The position numbers and the translations under genes were made by a program. From Yamadazyma tenuis (lineage: Eukaryota > Ascomycota > Pichiomycetes > Serinales > Debaryomycetaceae), in NCBI RefSeq assembly GCF_029203305.1, contig NC_089461.1, positions 2,356,001 through 2,420,000 on the forward strand: a stretch of DNA of 64,000 bases, written 5' to 3'. Positions 19,016 to 27,946 of this stretch are shown one piece after another. The notes beneath the pieces are model-generated. The model was not told the origin of the DNA. It searched no databases and worked only from the letters and a program-made list of their open reading frames with translations. The number at the start of each line of letters is the position of its first letter. The first letter of the stretch is position 1.

Positions 19016-21526
19016 ATGAACAACCAGAACCGAGATAATGATACGTTTCTCTCGAGGATATTTGGCTTGAACTCGGTGTACTATAATCAGGCCAATGGTG
19101 CCAATGGCATTGGCAGCTCGGGTCATGGGTTTTATGACGATAACTCGGTAGATTTGGAGGCAAACTTCCCCATGGACTCCAACTCGGTTCATCTCCATAA
19201 TTTGAACCTACTAAACTCTGAGGAAGAACCAGAGAGTGATAATAATGATGACTCAGACTCACATTCGTTGAGCTCGGCCGAGGATGACATAAGTCGTTTG
19301 GACGAGGATAACTTGGTATCAAATGATGTTCCACCAGGCGCTACATCCATCAATTGGAACTCACAGAGTCACCAGATCCCGCCAGAACCACTGGCAGACA
19401 GGGCCATTAAGTTCAATCTACCCAAAAGGCGGTCTGTGTTCAAGAACAACAAGTTGAAGTTCAATATTCCTCCAAAGGAGAGAGCTCTTTATCTATGGGC
19501 CAACATCGTCAACATGGATGAGTTTTTGAATGACATATATTACTACTACCAAAACAGAGGTCTCAACAATATTGTTTTGAGCAAACTCGTGGACTTGTTC
19601 ATCCTTGCTTTTATCTTGTGGTTCTCCGTGTTTTTGAAATGGGGTATAAATTATGAGTTTTTCAGAAGCTGGGACCAACAGCTGGAGCACAAGATATATT
19701 TGAATGACTTAATCAAGGTCCATTACTTTCTGGAGATCCCTTTCATGGTGAAGTTTTTGTTACTTGGGTTTAGCGCATACATAGTCTTGAGACTAATACA
19801 GTTGTACTTCAATTACAAGTACAAGTTAAAGGAGATTCAAAACTTCTATTACCAGTTGATCAACATCCGCAACGATGATGAGCTTATGACCATCAGCTGG
19901 TCAAAGGTAGTGAGTAAGATTGTGCTATTGAAAAATTATAACAACCTCACATCTTCGGCCAACCAAATCATCAATACCAATGACTTGAACTCGAAAGTTA
20001 GGTTGAACCCGCAGGATATAGCCAACCGTATCATGCGGAAAGAAAATTACTTTGTGGCATTGATAAACAAAGATGTGCTAGACTTGGAAACTTCATTGGG
20101 CCCAATCAAGTTGACAAATTCAAACTTGTTGACAAAAACTTTGGAATGGAATTTAAAACTATGCATTTTCAACTTCATCTTCAATGCTAATGGACAAGTA
20201 AACTCCAGGATCTTGAAAGACTTTAACCGGTACCAGTTATCTCTCGAGCTAAACAAACGATTTAAAATGGCTGCTATCATCAATTTGATCTTGTCTCCTT
20301 TCCTAGTGGTCTATTTTGTTTTGTTGTATTTTTTCAAATACTTCAATGAATACCGGTTGAATCCTTCATCCATAATTAATTTGAGACAGTTTACTCCATA
20401 TGCTGAGTGGAAGTTAAGAGAGTTCAATGAATTACCCCATTTCTTCAATAAGCGTTTGAGGTTATCATATAACCCGTCTAATAACTATATTAATCAGTTT
20501 CCCTCCAACTCCTTGTTGATTAATATGATGTACTTGATCAACTTTGTCAGTGGATCGTTTACTGCCATATTGGTCATATATGGTCTTCTCTTGGAAGATG
20601 AAAACCATAATTTTTGGTCGTTTGAATTGACCGAGAACAAATCGGTATTGTTCTACATCAGTATCTTTGGTACACTCTTTGCAATTACTTCAAATTCGAC
20701 TGATAACGGTTCAAATACAACCAACTCAAGACTGAGTTCTGATGAGTCAACGACGTATTATGACCCAGAGGCATCAATCAAGTATGTGTCTCAGTTCACG
20801 CATTATTTGCCCAAGCATTGGAAAGGAATATTACACACCCAACAAGTGAAGAATGAATATTGTGAACTTTTCAAGTTGAGGATATTGATTGTTATCAACG
20901 AGGTATTGAGTATCTTGCTTACACCCTTCTTGTTGTGGTTCAATATCTCCAACTATTCAGGCGCCATAATAGACTTTTTCAGAGATTACTCTATCCACAT
21001 TGATGGATTGGGGTATATCTGTTACTTCTCCATGTTCAATTTCGAGCAAAATGATAAGAATATGTTGAGCAAAAAGAGAACCCATAAAAGAAGAAAGAAT
21101 CTCAGTGATAGTGACCTTCATATTGCTGGTGGTGGCAGTGTTATACGCAACGATGATGACAACGATGACGATGAGAATGATTTTTTTTACCAAGATGACA
21201 AGATGATCAAGAGTTATATGTATTTCTTGGAAAGCTACGAACCCGACAAATCAACTAAGCGTACTTCGAACACGAAGAGCTCCAAAGGACCATCGAATTC
21301 ATTTCATTTCAACAAGACTTTAAATAATAGGTTCAATAATAGAGGTAATTTCAAACCTCTCAGCAAAATCAAAATGAGCCAAACGTTGGATCCTTCCAGC
21401 TCATTAATGAATGATGAATTCAATGATCTTGTGGACAACAGTGAAATATCAGTTGAAAAGATAGGAAAGTCTGGAGTATTGGGAATGTTGAATCAATTCT
21501 ACAAGCAAGATATCAACAAACAGTAA
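19016..21526 (+). CDS. ATG9: Autophagy-related lipid scramblase Atg9
   Basis: Multispanning membrane protein of Atg9 vesicles that supplies and scrambles lipids for the growing phagophore. 836 residues from an ATG giving a TFLSRIFGLNSVYY N-terminus typical of yeast Atg9. An acidic cytosolic N-terminal region covers about 1-150. The core starts at RALYLWANIVNMDEFLNDIYYYYQNRG, with membrane helices near 190-215 (LVDLFILAFILWFSVFLKW), 240-265, 420-445, 505-530 and 540-560, and the HxxPxxW-type segment FTHYLPKHWKG. The C-terminal region is cytosolic and Asn/Asp/Ser-rich. NOP14 lies downstream, as in S. cerevisiae (YDL149W/YDL148C), although there the two are convergent. Confidence 0.95.
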   Translation: MNNQNRDNDTFLSRIFGLNSVYYNQANGANGIGSSGHGFYDDNSVDLEANFPMDSNSVHLHNLNLLNSEEEPESDNNDDSDSHSLSSAEDDISRLDEDNLVSNDVPPGATSINWNSQSHQIPPEPLADRAIKFNLPKRRSVFKNNKLKFNIPPKERALYLWANIVNMDEFLNDIYYYYQNRGLNNIVLSKLVDLFILAFILWFSVFLKWGINYEFFRSWDQQLEHKIYLNDLIKVHYFLEIPFMVKFLLLGFSAYIVLRLIQLYFNYKYKLKEIQNFYYQLINIRNDDELMTISWSKVVSKIVLLKNYNNLTSSANQIINTNDLNSKVRLNPQDIANRIMRKENYFVALINKDVLDLETSLGPIKLTNSNLLTKTLEWNLKLCIFNFIFNANGQVNSRILKDFNRYQLSLELNKRFKMAAIINLILSPFLVVYFVLLYFFKYFNEYRLNPSSIINLRQFTPYAEWKLREFNELPHFFNKRLRLSYNPSNNYINQFPSNSLLINMMYLINFVSGSFTAILVIYGLLLEDENHNFWSFELTENKSVLFYISIFGTLFAITSNSTDNGSNTTNSRLSSDESTTYYDPEASIKYVSQFTHYLPKHWKGILHTQQVKNEYCELFKLRILIVINEVLSILLTPFLLWFNISNYSGAIIDFFRDYSIHIDGLGYICYFSMFNFEQNDKNMLSKKRTHKRRKNLSDSDLHIAGGGSVIRNDDDNDDDENDFFYQDDKMIKSYMYFLESYEPDKSTKRTSNTKSSKGPSNSFHFNKTLNNRFNNRGNFKPLSKIKMSQTLDPSSSLMNDEFNDLVDNSEISVEKIGKSGVLGMLNQFYKQDINKQ

Positions 21527-21938
21527 ATTTCACCATTTTTACTTTAGCGAATAAAATTATTACAAACAACGTCAACAGCAAAATATCAAAAATATCTATA
21601 GGCTGTGTTAGTTACTTCTTAGTATGTAGGATACTCATTAGCGGGCCTAAATTCTTTTGTCACGATGTATAAACTTGTCTAGGTTGCAAATTGGTTGGGC
21701 GGTCGTGCACGTCCAATATTATTTCTGATACAGGTATTTGAGGTAAAACGAGGTTGGAAACCAATCAAATCAGCAAATTATACAATTTTTCAGAATAAGA
21801 ACTATCCCAAACCTCCAACATCTCTTCCACTGGAATTAACTTGGTTTGGTACTTTCGCTATACGTACTCATCTACCTACTTGATTTCTAGTGCTGATAGT
21901 CGCGAAGAAAAAAACTCATCTCATCTCAAAGCGTTAAC
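21527..21938. other. Intergenic ATG9-NOP14, no gene seen
   Basis: 412 bp of AT-rich sequence: ATG9 3' flank, then the NOP14 promoter ending in a purine-rich tract (about 21902-21914). No repeat or RNA gene recognised. Confidence 0.4.
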
Positions 21939-24116
21939 ATGGCAGGATCACAATTAAAGAAGTTGAAGGCCGAGTTAAAGTCGAAGGGGTTGGTTGGTCA
22001 AACCAACACCAAGTCTCGAAACAAGAGAAACAAGGCTCCTTCCGAGAGCAGAAAATCAGACAAGGAAGAGATATTACAAGGTATCAGATCCAAGTTCAAT
22101 GTGTTTGATGCTAGAATCAATAGAGTCAAGAGAGATGTCACCATTATAGAAAACGGAAAGTTCGTTAAAATGGGTGAGTCAGAGAAGAGTAATCCCACAA
22201 AGCTGAACTCTTTCATGAACAAGAACTTGAAGATAGCGTATGATTTACACAAGTCTCAGAAGGGTAAAAACAGTAGACTTGTTGATAGAAGATTTGGAGA
22301 AAATAGTGGATTAAGTCAGGAAGAGAGAATGTTACAGAGATTTGTTAAGGAGAGGGAAAGTCTGAGTAAACGTAATAAGTTCAGTATCGAAAGTGATGAA
22401 GATCTGGACGATGACGACGAAGCAGAGTTCATGCTATCCCATGACGGTAAAACATTGGCACACGATGAAGAATTTGGAATGGACATGGAAGAAGAACCAA
22501 CCCAAGCTCTTGCTCCAGGACACAGAAAAACAAAGGCCGAAGTCATGAAAGAAATAATAGCTAAGTCCAAGTTCCATAAAGCCGAAAGACAAAAGGTATT
22601 CAGACAAACCCAAAATGAAATCGATACGTTGGATGACCAATTTCAAGATATATTTCAGGAAGCAGGAAAGGCCACAAAGAATGGTCCTCAGTTTAGTGAC
22701 AAGAAACAAGAAGACATCTTGTATGATGAAAGAGTGAGAGGTTTGGTGTTCGACAAGAGAGCTGTTCCAGCAGACAGAACCAAAACCCAAGAAGAGCTTG
22801 AGACCCAACACAACGAAAGGTTAAGAAAGATTGAAGATGAGAGAGCAAAGCGAATGGAAGGAGAAAGAGATGCTGAAGGGGATGATCTCGACCAGTTTTG
22901 GGGAAGTGAGAGTGATGAGGAAAGTAGTGAAAAGGCAGAAGAATTAGACAGAGACGACGAAGACGAAGATGTTTCTTTCCCTTTGACCTTGGAAGAGTTC
23001 AGTGATGCGATAGAAGTGGAAGAGGATCCCATTGAGTACGTGAACAAGATTATCAAAACATACAAACCACATTTGAAGGAAGGTAACAAGGATAGAATGA
23101 ACAAGTTTGTTGCAATCTTATTCAAATATGTTACCAAAAAGCCTGATGATGAGCTTATAAAAATCTTGAAAAAATTGAGTGAATCGTACAACGAAGAGTT
23201 GGTAGGGTTTCTTCGTGCAGAAATGCAGGAGATTCAAGTACGTATTGGAGCTCAGGCCCTAGAAAAATCTGACTTGGTTTACTTTGCTTTGTGTGGTTTG
23301 ATTTTCTCCAGTTCCGACAAGTACCATTTAATTATCATTCCAAACTTGATTTTGATGAACGAAATATTGAGCACATTTATTCCACAGGACATGAGTCGTA
23401 TCGAATTCAAGCATGTGGGGCAGTGCCTTTTCATAATTGATACAGTGCTACAGTACCAAAGATTGAGCAAACGATTCGAGCCGGAAGTGAACAACAGTTT
23501 GATCAAAATATTAAAGGCCTGTGCCAGTATTAATGGAACATCCACTGAATCGGTATTGTCGCTCGACGAACTCTTCGTGGAAGAACCCAAGGTCAGCTAT
23601 GTTAATAAGACCTATGAGCTCATTGATAGAATGTCTGGGTTATACAAGGAATATTCGAGTTTAAAGAACTTTATCGAGCAGCTTATGCCGTTGTTATCAA
23701 GGTTCCAAGCCAAGAAAGTTGGCAACACGCATAAGTTACAAGCCGTCATCGACAAGTTGAACAAGTTGTCGCACAACATCAAGCTCACTCCATTGGTGTT
23801 GCAAGCTCATAGAAAGATTGCCATCAAAACCTTACAACCCAAATTCGAAGAGAACTTCAATCCCGGTAAGAGTTACGATTTGGACTTGAATAAGCAAGAA
23901 GTCAATAAGATGAGAGCCCAATTGAAGAAAGAAAAGAAGGAAACCTTAAAAGATATTAGAAAGCAAAATGCATTTGAGACTAACGAAAGGTTGTCAGAGA
24001 AGATTAAGATGTACGACGAATATCACTCCAAGATGTCTAAAATTGTCAATTCCATTTCCACCATCGAAGGTAAAGAGAAGAACGATTATGAAAAGGAGAA
24101 AAAGAGAAGAAAGTGA
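21939..24116 (+). CDS. NOP14: Small-subunit processome component Nop14
   Basis: Nucleolar protein needed for 18S rRNA maturation and 40S assembly. 725 residues from an ATG (MAGSQLKKLKAELKSKGLVG). Family blocks are clear: KFNVFDARINRVKRDVTIIENGKFVKMGESEK near the N-terminus, RLVDRRFGENSGLSQEERMLQRFVKER, an acidic middle region (about 155-170 and 305-345), then the helical C-terminal half and a lysine-rich coiled tail (EKKRRK at the end). It is shorter than S. cerevisiae Nop14 (about 810 aa) through smaller acidic linkers. A CTG codon in ESxSKRNKFS is more natural as serine. Confidence 0.95.
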   Translation: MAGSQLKKLKAELKSKGLVGQTNTKSRNKRNKAPSESRKSDKEEILQGIRSKFNVFDARINRVKRDVTIIENGKFVKMGESEKSNPTKLNSFMNKNLKIAYDLHKSQKGKNSRLVDRRFGENSGLSQEERMLQRFVKERESLSKRNKFSIESDEDLDDDDEAEFMLSHDGKTLAHDEEFGMDMEEEPTQALAPGHRKTKAEVMKEIIAKSKFHKAERQKVFRQTQNEIDTLDDQFQDIFQEAGKATKNGPQFSDKKQEDILYDERVRGLVFDKRAVPADRTKTQEELETQHNERLRKIEDERAKRMEGERDAEGDDLDQFWGSESDEESSEKAEELDRDDEDEDVSFPLTLEEFSDAIEVEEDPIEYVNKIIKTYKPHLKEGNKDRMNKFVAILFKYVTKKPDDELIKILKKLSESYNEELVGFLRAEMQEIQVRIGAQALEKSDLVYFALCGLIFSSSDKYHLIIIPNLILMNEILSTFIPQDMSRIEFKHVGQCLFIIDTVLQYQRLSKRFEPEVNNSLIKILKACASINGTSTESVLSLDELFVEEPKVSYVNKTYELIDRMSGLYKEYSSLKNFIEQLMPLLSRFQAKKVGNTHKLQAVIDKLNKLSHNIKLTPLVLQAHRKIAIKTLQPKFEENFNPGKSYDLDLNKQEVNKMRAQLKKEKKETLKDIRKQNAFETNERLSEKIKMYDEYHSKMSKIVNSISTIEGKEKNDYEKEKKRRK

Positions 24117-24506
24117 TTTAGGTAGCATTTTAATAGACATAACTCATTTATCGCAGTTGCAGCCAACCCGCATCTCAGGCATCTCGGAGAAAACCAAAAT
24201 TGCTCGTCATTATTCAGGAGTGGGCGAAAAATTCGATTGTCACTGGTGTGCAAACCCAATGACTAAAAGCACCCAGCAATCGTAAGTAATGGACTAGATA
24301 CTATTGTAGGCTTAACTCAAATTAGTTTATTGACTAAAAGTGACTTTTACAAAACAAAATAATACACTAAACACAGAACACTGATATTCAAAATAAAGGA
24401 GTTATCTAAAGGGGGAGGCACACTTCCATACCACCACCACTTATTTTGAGTCAACCAATAATGTCGCATTCAAGAAGGGTATGGGGGTAGTGGTAAGAAA
24501 ATGGAC
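24117..24506. other. Convergent 3' region NOP14/NCE102
   Basis: 390 bp between converging stops, with AT-rich stretches suited to 3' end formation on both strands (about 24300-24400). No gene or stable hairpin noticed. Confidence 0.35.
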
Positions 24507-25019
24507 TTAGGCCTGAGACATGGTTGGAACACCTACTCTTGGAGCAGACTTGGAGGAAGTGCCAAACAAACCACCCTTGAGAACGGAGATGAAAGCAAAC
24601 ACCGTCGACACAAAAAAGATAGCAAAGGAAAAGTAAAGGAAGGCAACCGAACCTTGGGCCTTTCTACATCTTCCGGAACTTCCTTGAGCAATGGTGTTGT
24701 CATCAACGTAGTCATCATTAGAACAAGAGTGAACATGGATGGCAGCAGCAATGGCAGTGGCAGCGGCAAAGGTGAAGATGAGGTTCAAAAAGTCAAACAC
24801 CGCCAAAATCAAAGGCCAGGCAAAGGCGGCAAACAAGTAAGCAAATACTCCATAGACACTTGAGGTCAAGAGACCAAAAGCAGCAGCAAATACAGCAAAG
24901 TTAACTTGGGGGTTTGTGTGGTCAGAGGTAGTGGCGGCCAACGAACCGGTCAAACCTAAGGCAATGACCAATATAACAAAGTTAAAGGCTCTCAATATAA
25001 CGTCACCAATGGCCAACAT
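24507..25019 (-). CDS. NCE102: Eisosome/MCC tetraspan protein Nce102 (MARVEL domain)
   Basis: Plasma-membrane protein of eisosomes and the MCC compartment, linked to sphingolipid sensing and non-classical export. 170 residues from an ATG, close to the usual 173. Four hydrophobic helices are visible: about 10-30 (FNFVILVIALGLTGSLAA), 42-65, 70-95 (AWPLILAVFDFLNLIFTFAAATA) and 128-150. Between helices 3 and 4 lies the conserved HSCSNDDYVDDN...GSSGRCRKAQ segment, and the C-terminus ends VGVPTMSQA, very like S. cerevisiae Nce102 (VGVPTISQV). A TATA-type element (TATATAA, minus strand, 25070-25076) is about 50 bp upstream of the start. Confidence 0.95.
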   Translation of the reverse strand: MLAIGDVILRAFNFVILVIALGLTGSLAATTSDHTNPQVNFAVFAAAFGLLTSSVYGVFAYLFAAFAWPLILAVFDFLNLIFTFAAATAIAAAIHVHSCSNDDYVDDNTIAQGSSGRCRKAQGSVAFLYFSFAIFFVSTVFAFISVLKGGLFGTSSKSAPRVGVPTMSQA

Positions 25020-25343
25020 GATACTAGTAAATTCTTGTTGATTTTAATAAATTGGGCAGAAAGAACAAGTTATATAAACTATGAAATTTTCTGTAGTGGG
25101 CCTTGAATTTGTAGTGAGGATTTCAAATGGGTAGGTTTAATTGAAGGGAGTGTACATGCGCTCTTTGTTAACTATGAGACAGGGATTTCACTATCAAATT
25201 AAGCATTTTTATAAATAAAATTGCTAGTATTGCTAGCGGCCTAATGAGGGAATTCCGTGCCGGCACCAATGTGGCGCCTACCGGTTTAGGCATTTTCCGG
25301 TACATAGTCCCAGAATTCCCTGTGTTGCTGATTAGCCTGTGTA
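25020..25343. promoter_or_regulatory. NCE102 promoter up to the transposon
   Basis: About 320 bp: the NCE102 TATA element at 25070-25076, a duplicated TTGCTAGT/TTGCTAGC pair (about 25222-25240), and an inverted pair GGGAATTC (25249) / GAATTCCC (25313) enclosing a GC-rich stretch. The transposon starts at 25344 after the TA target dinucleotide. Confidence 0.4.
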
Positions 25344-25389
25344 CAGTGTTTCCAGGATGAATAACACACCTCCAATATCCGAATGTCGC
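25344..25389 (+). repeat. Left terminal inverted repeat of the transposon
   Basis: 46 bp identical to the reverse complement of 27525-27570; after one mismatch three more bases match. It starts with CAGTG, typical of Tc1/mariner ends. Confidence 0.95.
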
Positions 25390-25470
25390 AACTCACATAT
25401 AATTAATAGCGCAGTTTATGAAGTTGAATAACGTAACCAAACATATTCATTTACGTTTTCTGACTTTTAT

Positions 25471-25747
25471 AATATCGCAATCTGGCTTCTAAATTATCAC
25501 ATTTGTAGTCATATGCTGTCGTAACTTGAACCACCGATTTTTCTGATCCAAATATTTTGTATAACGCTCTCTTCACTAATGTTTAACGTACTCTGCTCGA
25601 TAAAAATGTCGCATAGCCCTGTAAATTAATTTCTCGCCCCGTTTACAATCATATCGCACCAGAAGGTTTTCACTATTCGCACCTTAAGTATTATAAAGTG
25701 CTGTCTTCAAAAATTTGAATATCGTATTAGGGGGTTATAGAATATCG
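25471..25747 (+). repeat. Left subterminal motif cluster (AATATCGC / ATATCGY)
   Basis: AATATCGC at 25471-25478, ATATCGC at 25651-25657, AATATCGT near 25718 and again at 25741, plus ATGTCGCA near 25606 resembling the inner TIR edge. These are the reverse complement of the right-arm GCGATATT copies. Probably transposase-binding or regulatory repeats; inference. Confidence 0.6.
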
Positions 25748-25766
25748 TCAATTGATCAGTTCAGGA

Positions 25767-27134
25767 ATGACAGAAGCGACAACAGAATACCAATTCGTTT
25801 ATGACGATGGAGACAACAATATGGTGGATGAAGCAGGTAATCCAATAATTGACCAAGGAGATATTGATGATTGTGTTCCTCTCGAGACTTTAGTAGATTT
25901 GACTCAATATCGTGAACAGGTAAGGAGGGAATTTGAACATAATGCTAATCTGGGACTGATTCCAAATTCTTACAATGGCGATGACCCAGGTAATGACCCA
26001 GACAAGACTCCTAAGGGCAGTAAGCCTGTGAAAGCAAAGAAGGAATGCACCCGTAACTATCATCTCTATAGTTCTAAAGATAGAGAACAGTTCTTCGACC
26101 TCTGGATTGAGCGGCCAGGGTGCTCTATTGCATCAATTGCTAAGCAGTTGGGCATAAAACCCAGGAATGCACAGAGATGGGTTAAGGAATACAAAGAATC
26201 GAAAGAAAAGGTGTTACCGGAACCCAAGCCAAGAGGAAAGGCAGCCATATCTAAACTTGACGAAAGTCATAAAGAGTATTTGAAAGAACTCATTGATCAA
26301 AATCCATCTTCCACTATAAACGACATGATGGAAGGATTATGTGAGTCTTTCATGGATCTCAAGGTCAGCAAGTCATCCTTACATGTCTTTTTGAAAGACG
26401 AATGCACTATGAGTTTCAAAGTTGCTCGTAAAGAGAGCGTTGAAAGGAATTCAGTGAAGAAGATCCAGGAAAGATTTGATTTTGTAACCAAAGTATTAAA
26501 CTCTGACGTTGACTATTGCTCCAATTGTGTTTTTATCGATGAGGCCGGTTTCAACATTAACATGAAACGTTCCGGAGCCTGGGCAACTAGAGGAGAAACG
26601 CCTATAGTTAAGACACCAACCACTAGATCAGAAAACAGAACCATTTTAGGCGCTGTTTGCTACCACGGGGTAGTTCAATTGAGTTTGAGGAAGCCAAAAG
26701 CCCAGTCGCTGAATAAGAAACGGAAGATTGATGAAGAAAAGAATCAAGACACCTCTAGAGGCACCGTTACAGGGCACTATAAGAAATTCCTTCTTGATTT
26801 AATGAACACCTTAGACCGGCATCCTATTATGAAGAATGCTTACTTGATTATGGATAATGCTAGTATCCATAAGAACCAAAGCATTTCAAGAATCATTCAG
26901 GCCAGGGGCTATAAACTACTTTATCTCCCACCATTCTCTCCAGAGTTAAACCCAATTGAACAATTCTGGTACCAAGTAAAAAGTAGGTTGAAGAGGGAAA
27001 AGCTCCTCCAAAGAGAGACTCTTTCATTGCGTATCAAAGAGGCTGCAAATTCTGTACCACTTGAATATATACAAAATAGTATCAAACACTCCCAAAACTG
27101 CTTCTCTACGTGCTTGGAAAAGAAGCCTCTTTAG
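25767..27134 (+). CDS. Tc1/mariner-IS630 family transposase, DD34E
   Basis: Cuts out and reinserts the element at TA sites. The first ATG in the frame (25767) gives 455 residues. An acidic N-terminal extension (about 1-85) precedes a basic patch (KGSKPVKAKKE) and a helix-turn-helix DNA-binding region (about 95-215: SSKDREQFFDLW, IASIAKQLGIKPRNAQRWVKEY, then a second HTH STINDMMEGL...VSKSSLHVFL). The DDE domain has Asp258 (VFIDEAGFN), Asp363 (LIMDNASIHKN) and Glu398 (PPFSPELNPIEQFW); 34 residues separate the last two. All three catalytic residues are present. Three CTG codons occur (25949, 25955 and one near 26709), none at a catalytic site, so either decoding could give an active enzyme. Related to DDE_3-type transposases; the exact subfamily is not known to me. 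Confidence 0.92.
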   Translation: MTEATTEYQFVYDDGDNNMVDEAGNPIIDQGDIDDCVPLETLVDLTQYREQVRREFEHNANLGLIPNSYNGDDPGNDPDKTPKGSKPVKAKKECTRNYHLYSSKDREQFFDLWIERPGCSIASIAKQLGIKPRNAQRWVKEYKESKEKVLPEPKPRGKAAISKLDESHKEYLKELIDQNPSSTINDMMEGLCESFMDLKVSKSSLHVFLKDECTMSFKVARKESVERNSVKKIQERFDFVTKVLNSDVDYCSNCVFIDEAGFNINMKRSGAWATRGETPIVKTPTTRSENRTILGAVCYHGVVQLSLRKPKAQSLNKKRKIDEEKNQDTSRGTVTGHYKKFLLDLMNTLDRHPIMKNAYLIMDNASIHKNQSISRIIQARGYKLLYLPPFSPELNPIEQFWYQVKSRLKREKLLQRETLSLRIKEAANSVPLEYIQNSIKHSQNCFSTCLEKKPL

Positions 27135-27167
27135 TCCACGTTATACGACAAAAACGACTTCATCTTG

Positions 27168-27487
27168 CGATATTGATTTAGTACAACAGCGATATTCATC
27201 AACTCGCCATGCGATATTAATCTGTTACGGTGTGCGCTTTTTGCTTTGTTTGCAGTGCGCCATTTTTAATTTTCTACCACGAATTTCGTTCCGAGGCTGG
27301 AACGAAATTCATTTATTTTCTTCGAGTCATTGAGACTTACTCTATAGGTCTTTTTTAGTATACAATACACGATATTTTTATATATGAAATCACGTAATTA
27401 GGGGGCCTTACAACCGTCATTCATAAACTTACACCGCGATATCCAGGATCTGTGCATAAGTCATTACCTTACTCTACTGGCGATATT
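27168..27487 (+). repeat. Right subterminal motif array (GCGATATT)
   Basis: Exact GCGATATT at 27168-27175, 27189-27196, 27211-27218 and 27480-27487; GCGATATC at 27436-27443 and CGATATT near 27370 are one-base variants or shorter. They lie in the non-coding right arm and mirror the inverted forms in the left arm. Confidence 0.75.
27281..27310. repeat. Perfect 12-bp stem, 6-nt loop inverted repeat in the transposon right arm
   Basis: GAATTTCGTTCC and its exact complement GGAACGAAATTC are separated by GAGGCT. It starts about 147 bp after the transposase stop, so it could shape the mRNA 3' end or bind transposase. Confidence 0.75.
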
Positions 27488-27524
27488 GAAAACTGACAGG
27501 AGCGAAATTGAAAACTACCTAGTC

Positions 27525-27570
27525 GCGACATTCGGATATTGGAGGTGTGTTATTCATCCTGGAAACACTG
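27525..27570 (-). repeat. Right terminal inverted repeat of the transposon
   Basis: Exact reverse complement of 25344-25389, followed by the TA target dinucleotide at 27571-27572. Confidence 0.95.
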
Positions 27571-27572
27571 TA

Positions 27573-27946
27573 CCATATGTGTGCCAATACTCTCCTTTTT
27601 AGGAATGGGGCTGGTATTTGTCAACACCACTGACAGAATAGGAATAGTTATTGGGTTTTGCTACAATCTATCACCGGAGGTTTATTGATTTTGTATATGA
27701 AATTGCTAGTGGTAGACATTACTTTGTCGGATTCTGTTTAGCTGTCAGTAAGCGTGACAAAGTCTTGACCCCAGTCCGGCGTCAGGTAGGTTTCGCAATC
27801 TCCGGCATCTCCGGCTCGGTCACGGAATAGCAAAGATGCACCGGAGCCGTAAATGAGTGGCCCCACGGCAAATTTCCCTTGCTGCGAGCGAAGCCGGCAC
27901 CAGGTCTTGCCGCCAGTTGGACCCGGCCTGTGGCCCAGTTCTGACC
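27573..27946. other. Flank between transposon and NAS6, no gene seen
   Basis: 374 bp. The last 200 bp are GC-rich and contain ATCTCCGG-type direct repeats (about 27799-27815). It is the 3' side of NAS6; no open frame with recognisable content. Confidence 0.35.

Larger units (their letters stand above)
25344..27570 (+). mobile_element. Complete Tc1/mariner-IS630 type DNA transposon, 2227 bp
   Basis: Ends are perfect 46-bp terminal inverted repeats beginning CAGTGTTTCC, flanked by TA dinucleotides (25342-25343 and 27571-27572), the target duplication of this superfamily. It encodes one uninterrupted transposase with a DD34E catalytic triad. Long non-coding arms (about 420 bp left, 435 bp right) carry repeated GCGATATT-type motifs in opposite orientation at the two ends. 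The intact frame and identical terminal repeats point to recent, possibly still competent, movement. The insertion lies between the NCE102 promoter and the 3' end of NAS6 and disrupts no recognised gene. Confidence 0.95.

Noticed and set aside
22688..23191. 167-codon antisense frame inside NOP14
   Set aside because: Ser/Leu-rich mirror of Lys/Glu-rich NOP14 codons.
25249..25320. GGGAATTC...GAATTCCC as ends of a small second mobile element left of the transposon
   Set aside because: Only eight matching bases, no target duplication; could easily be chance.
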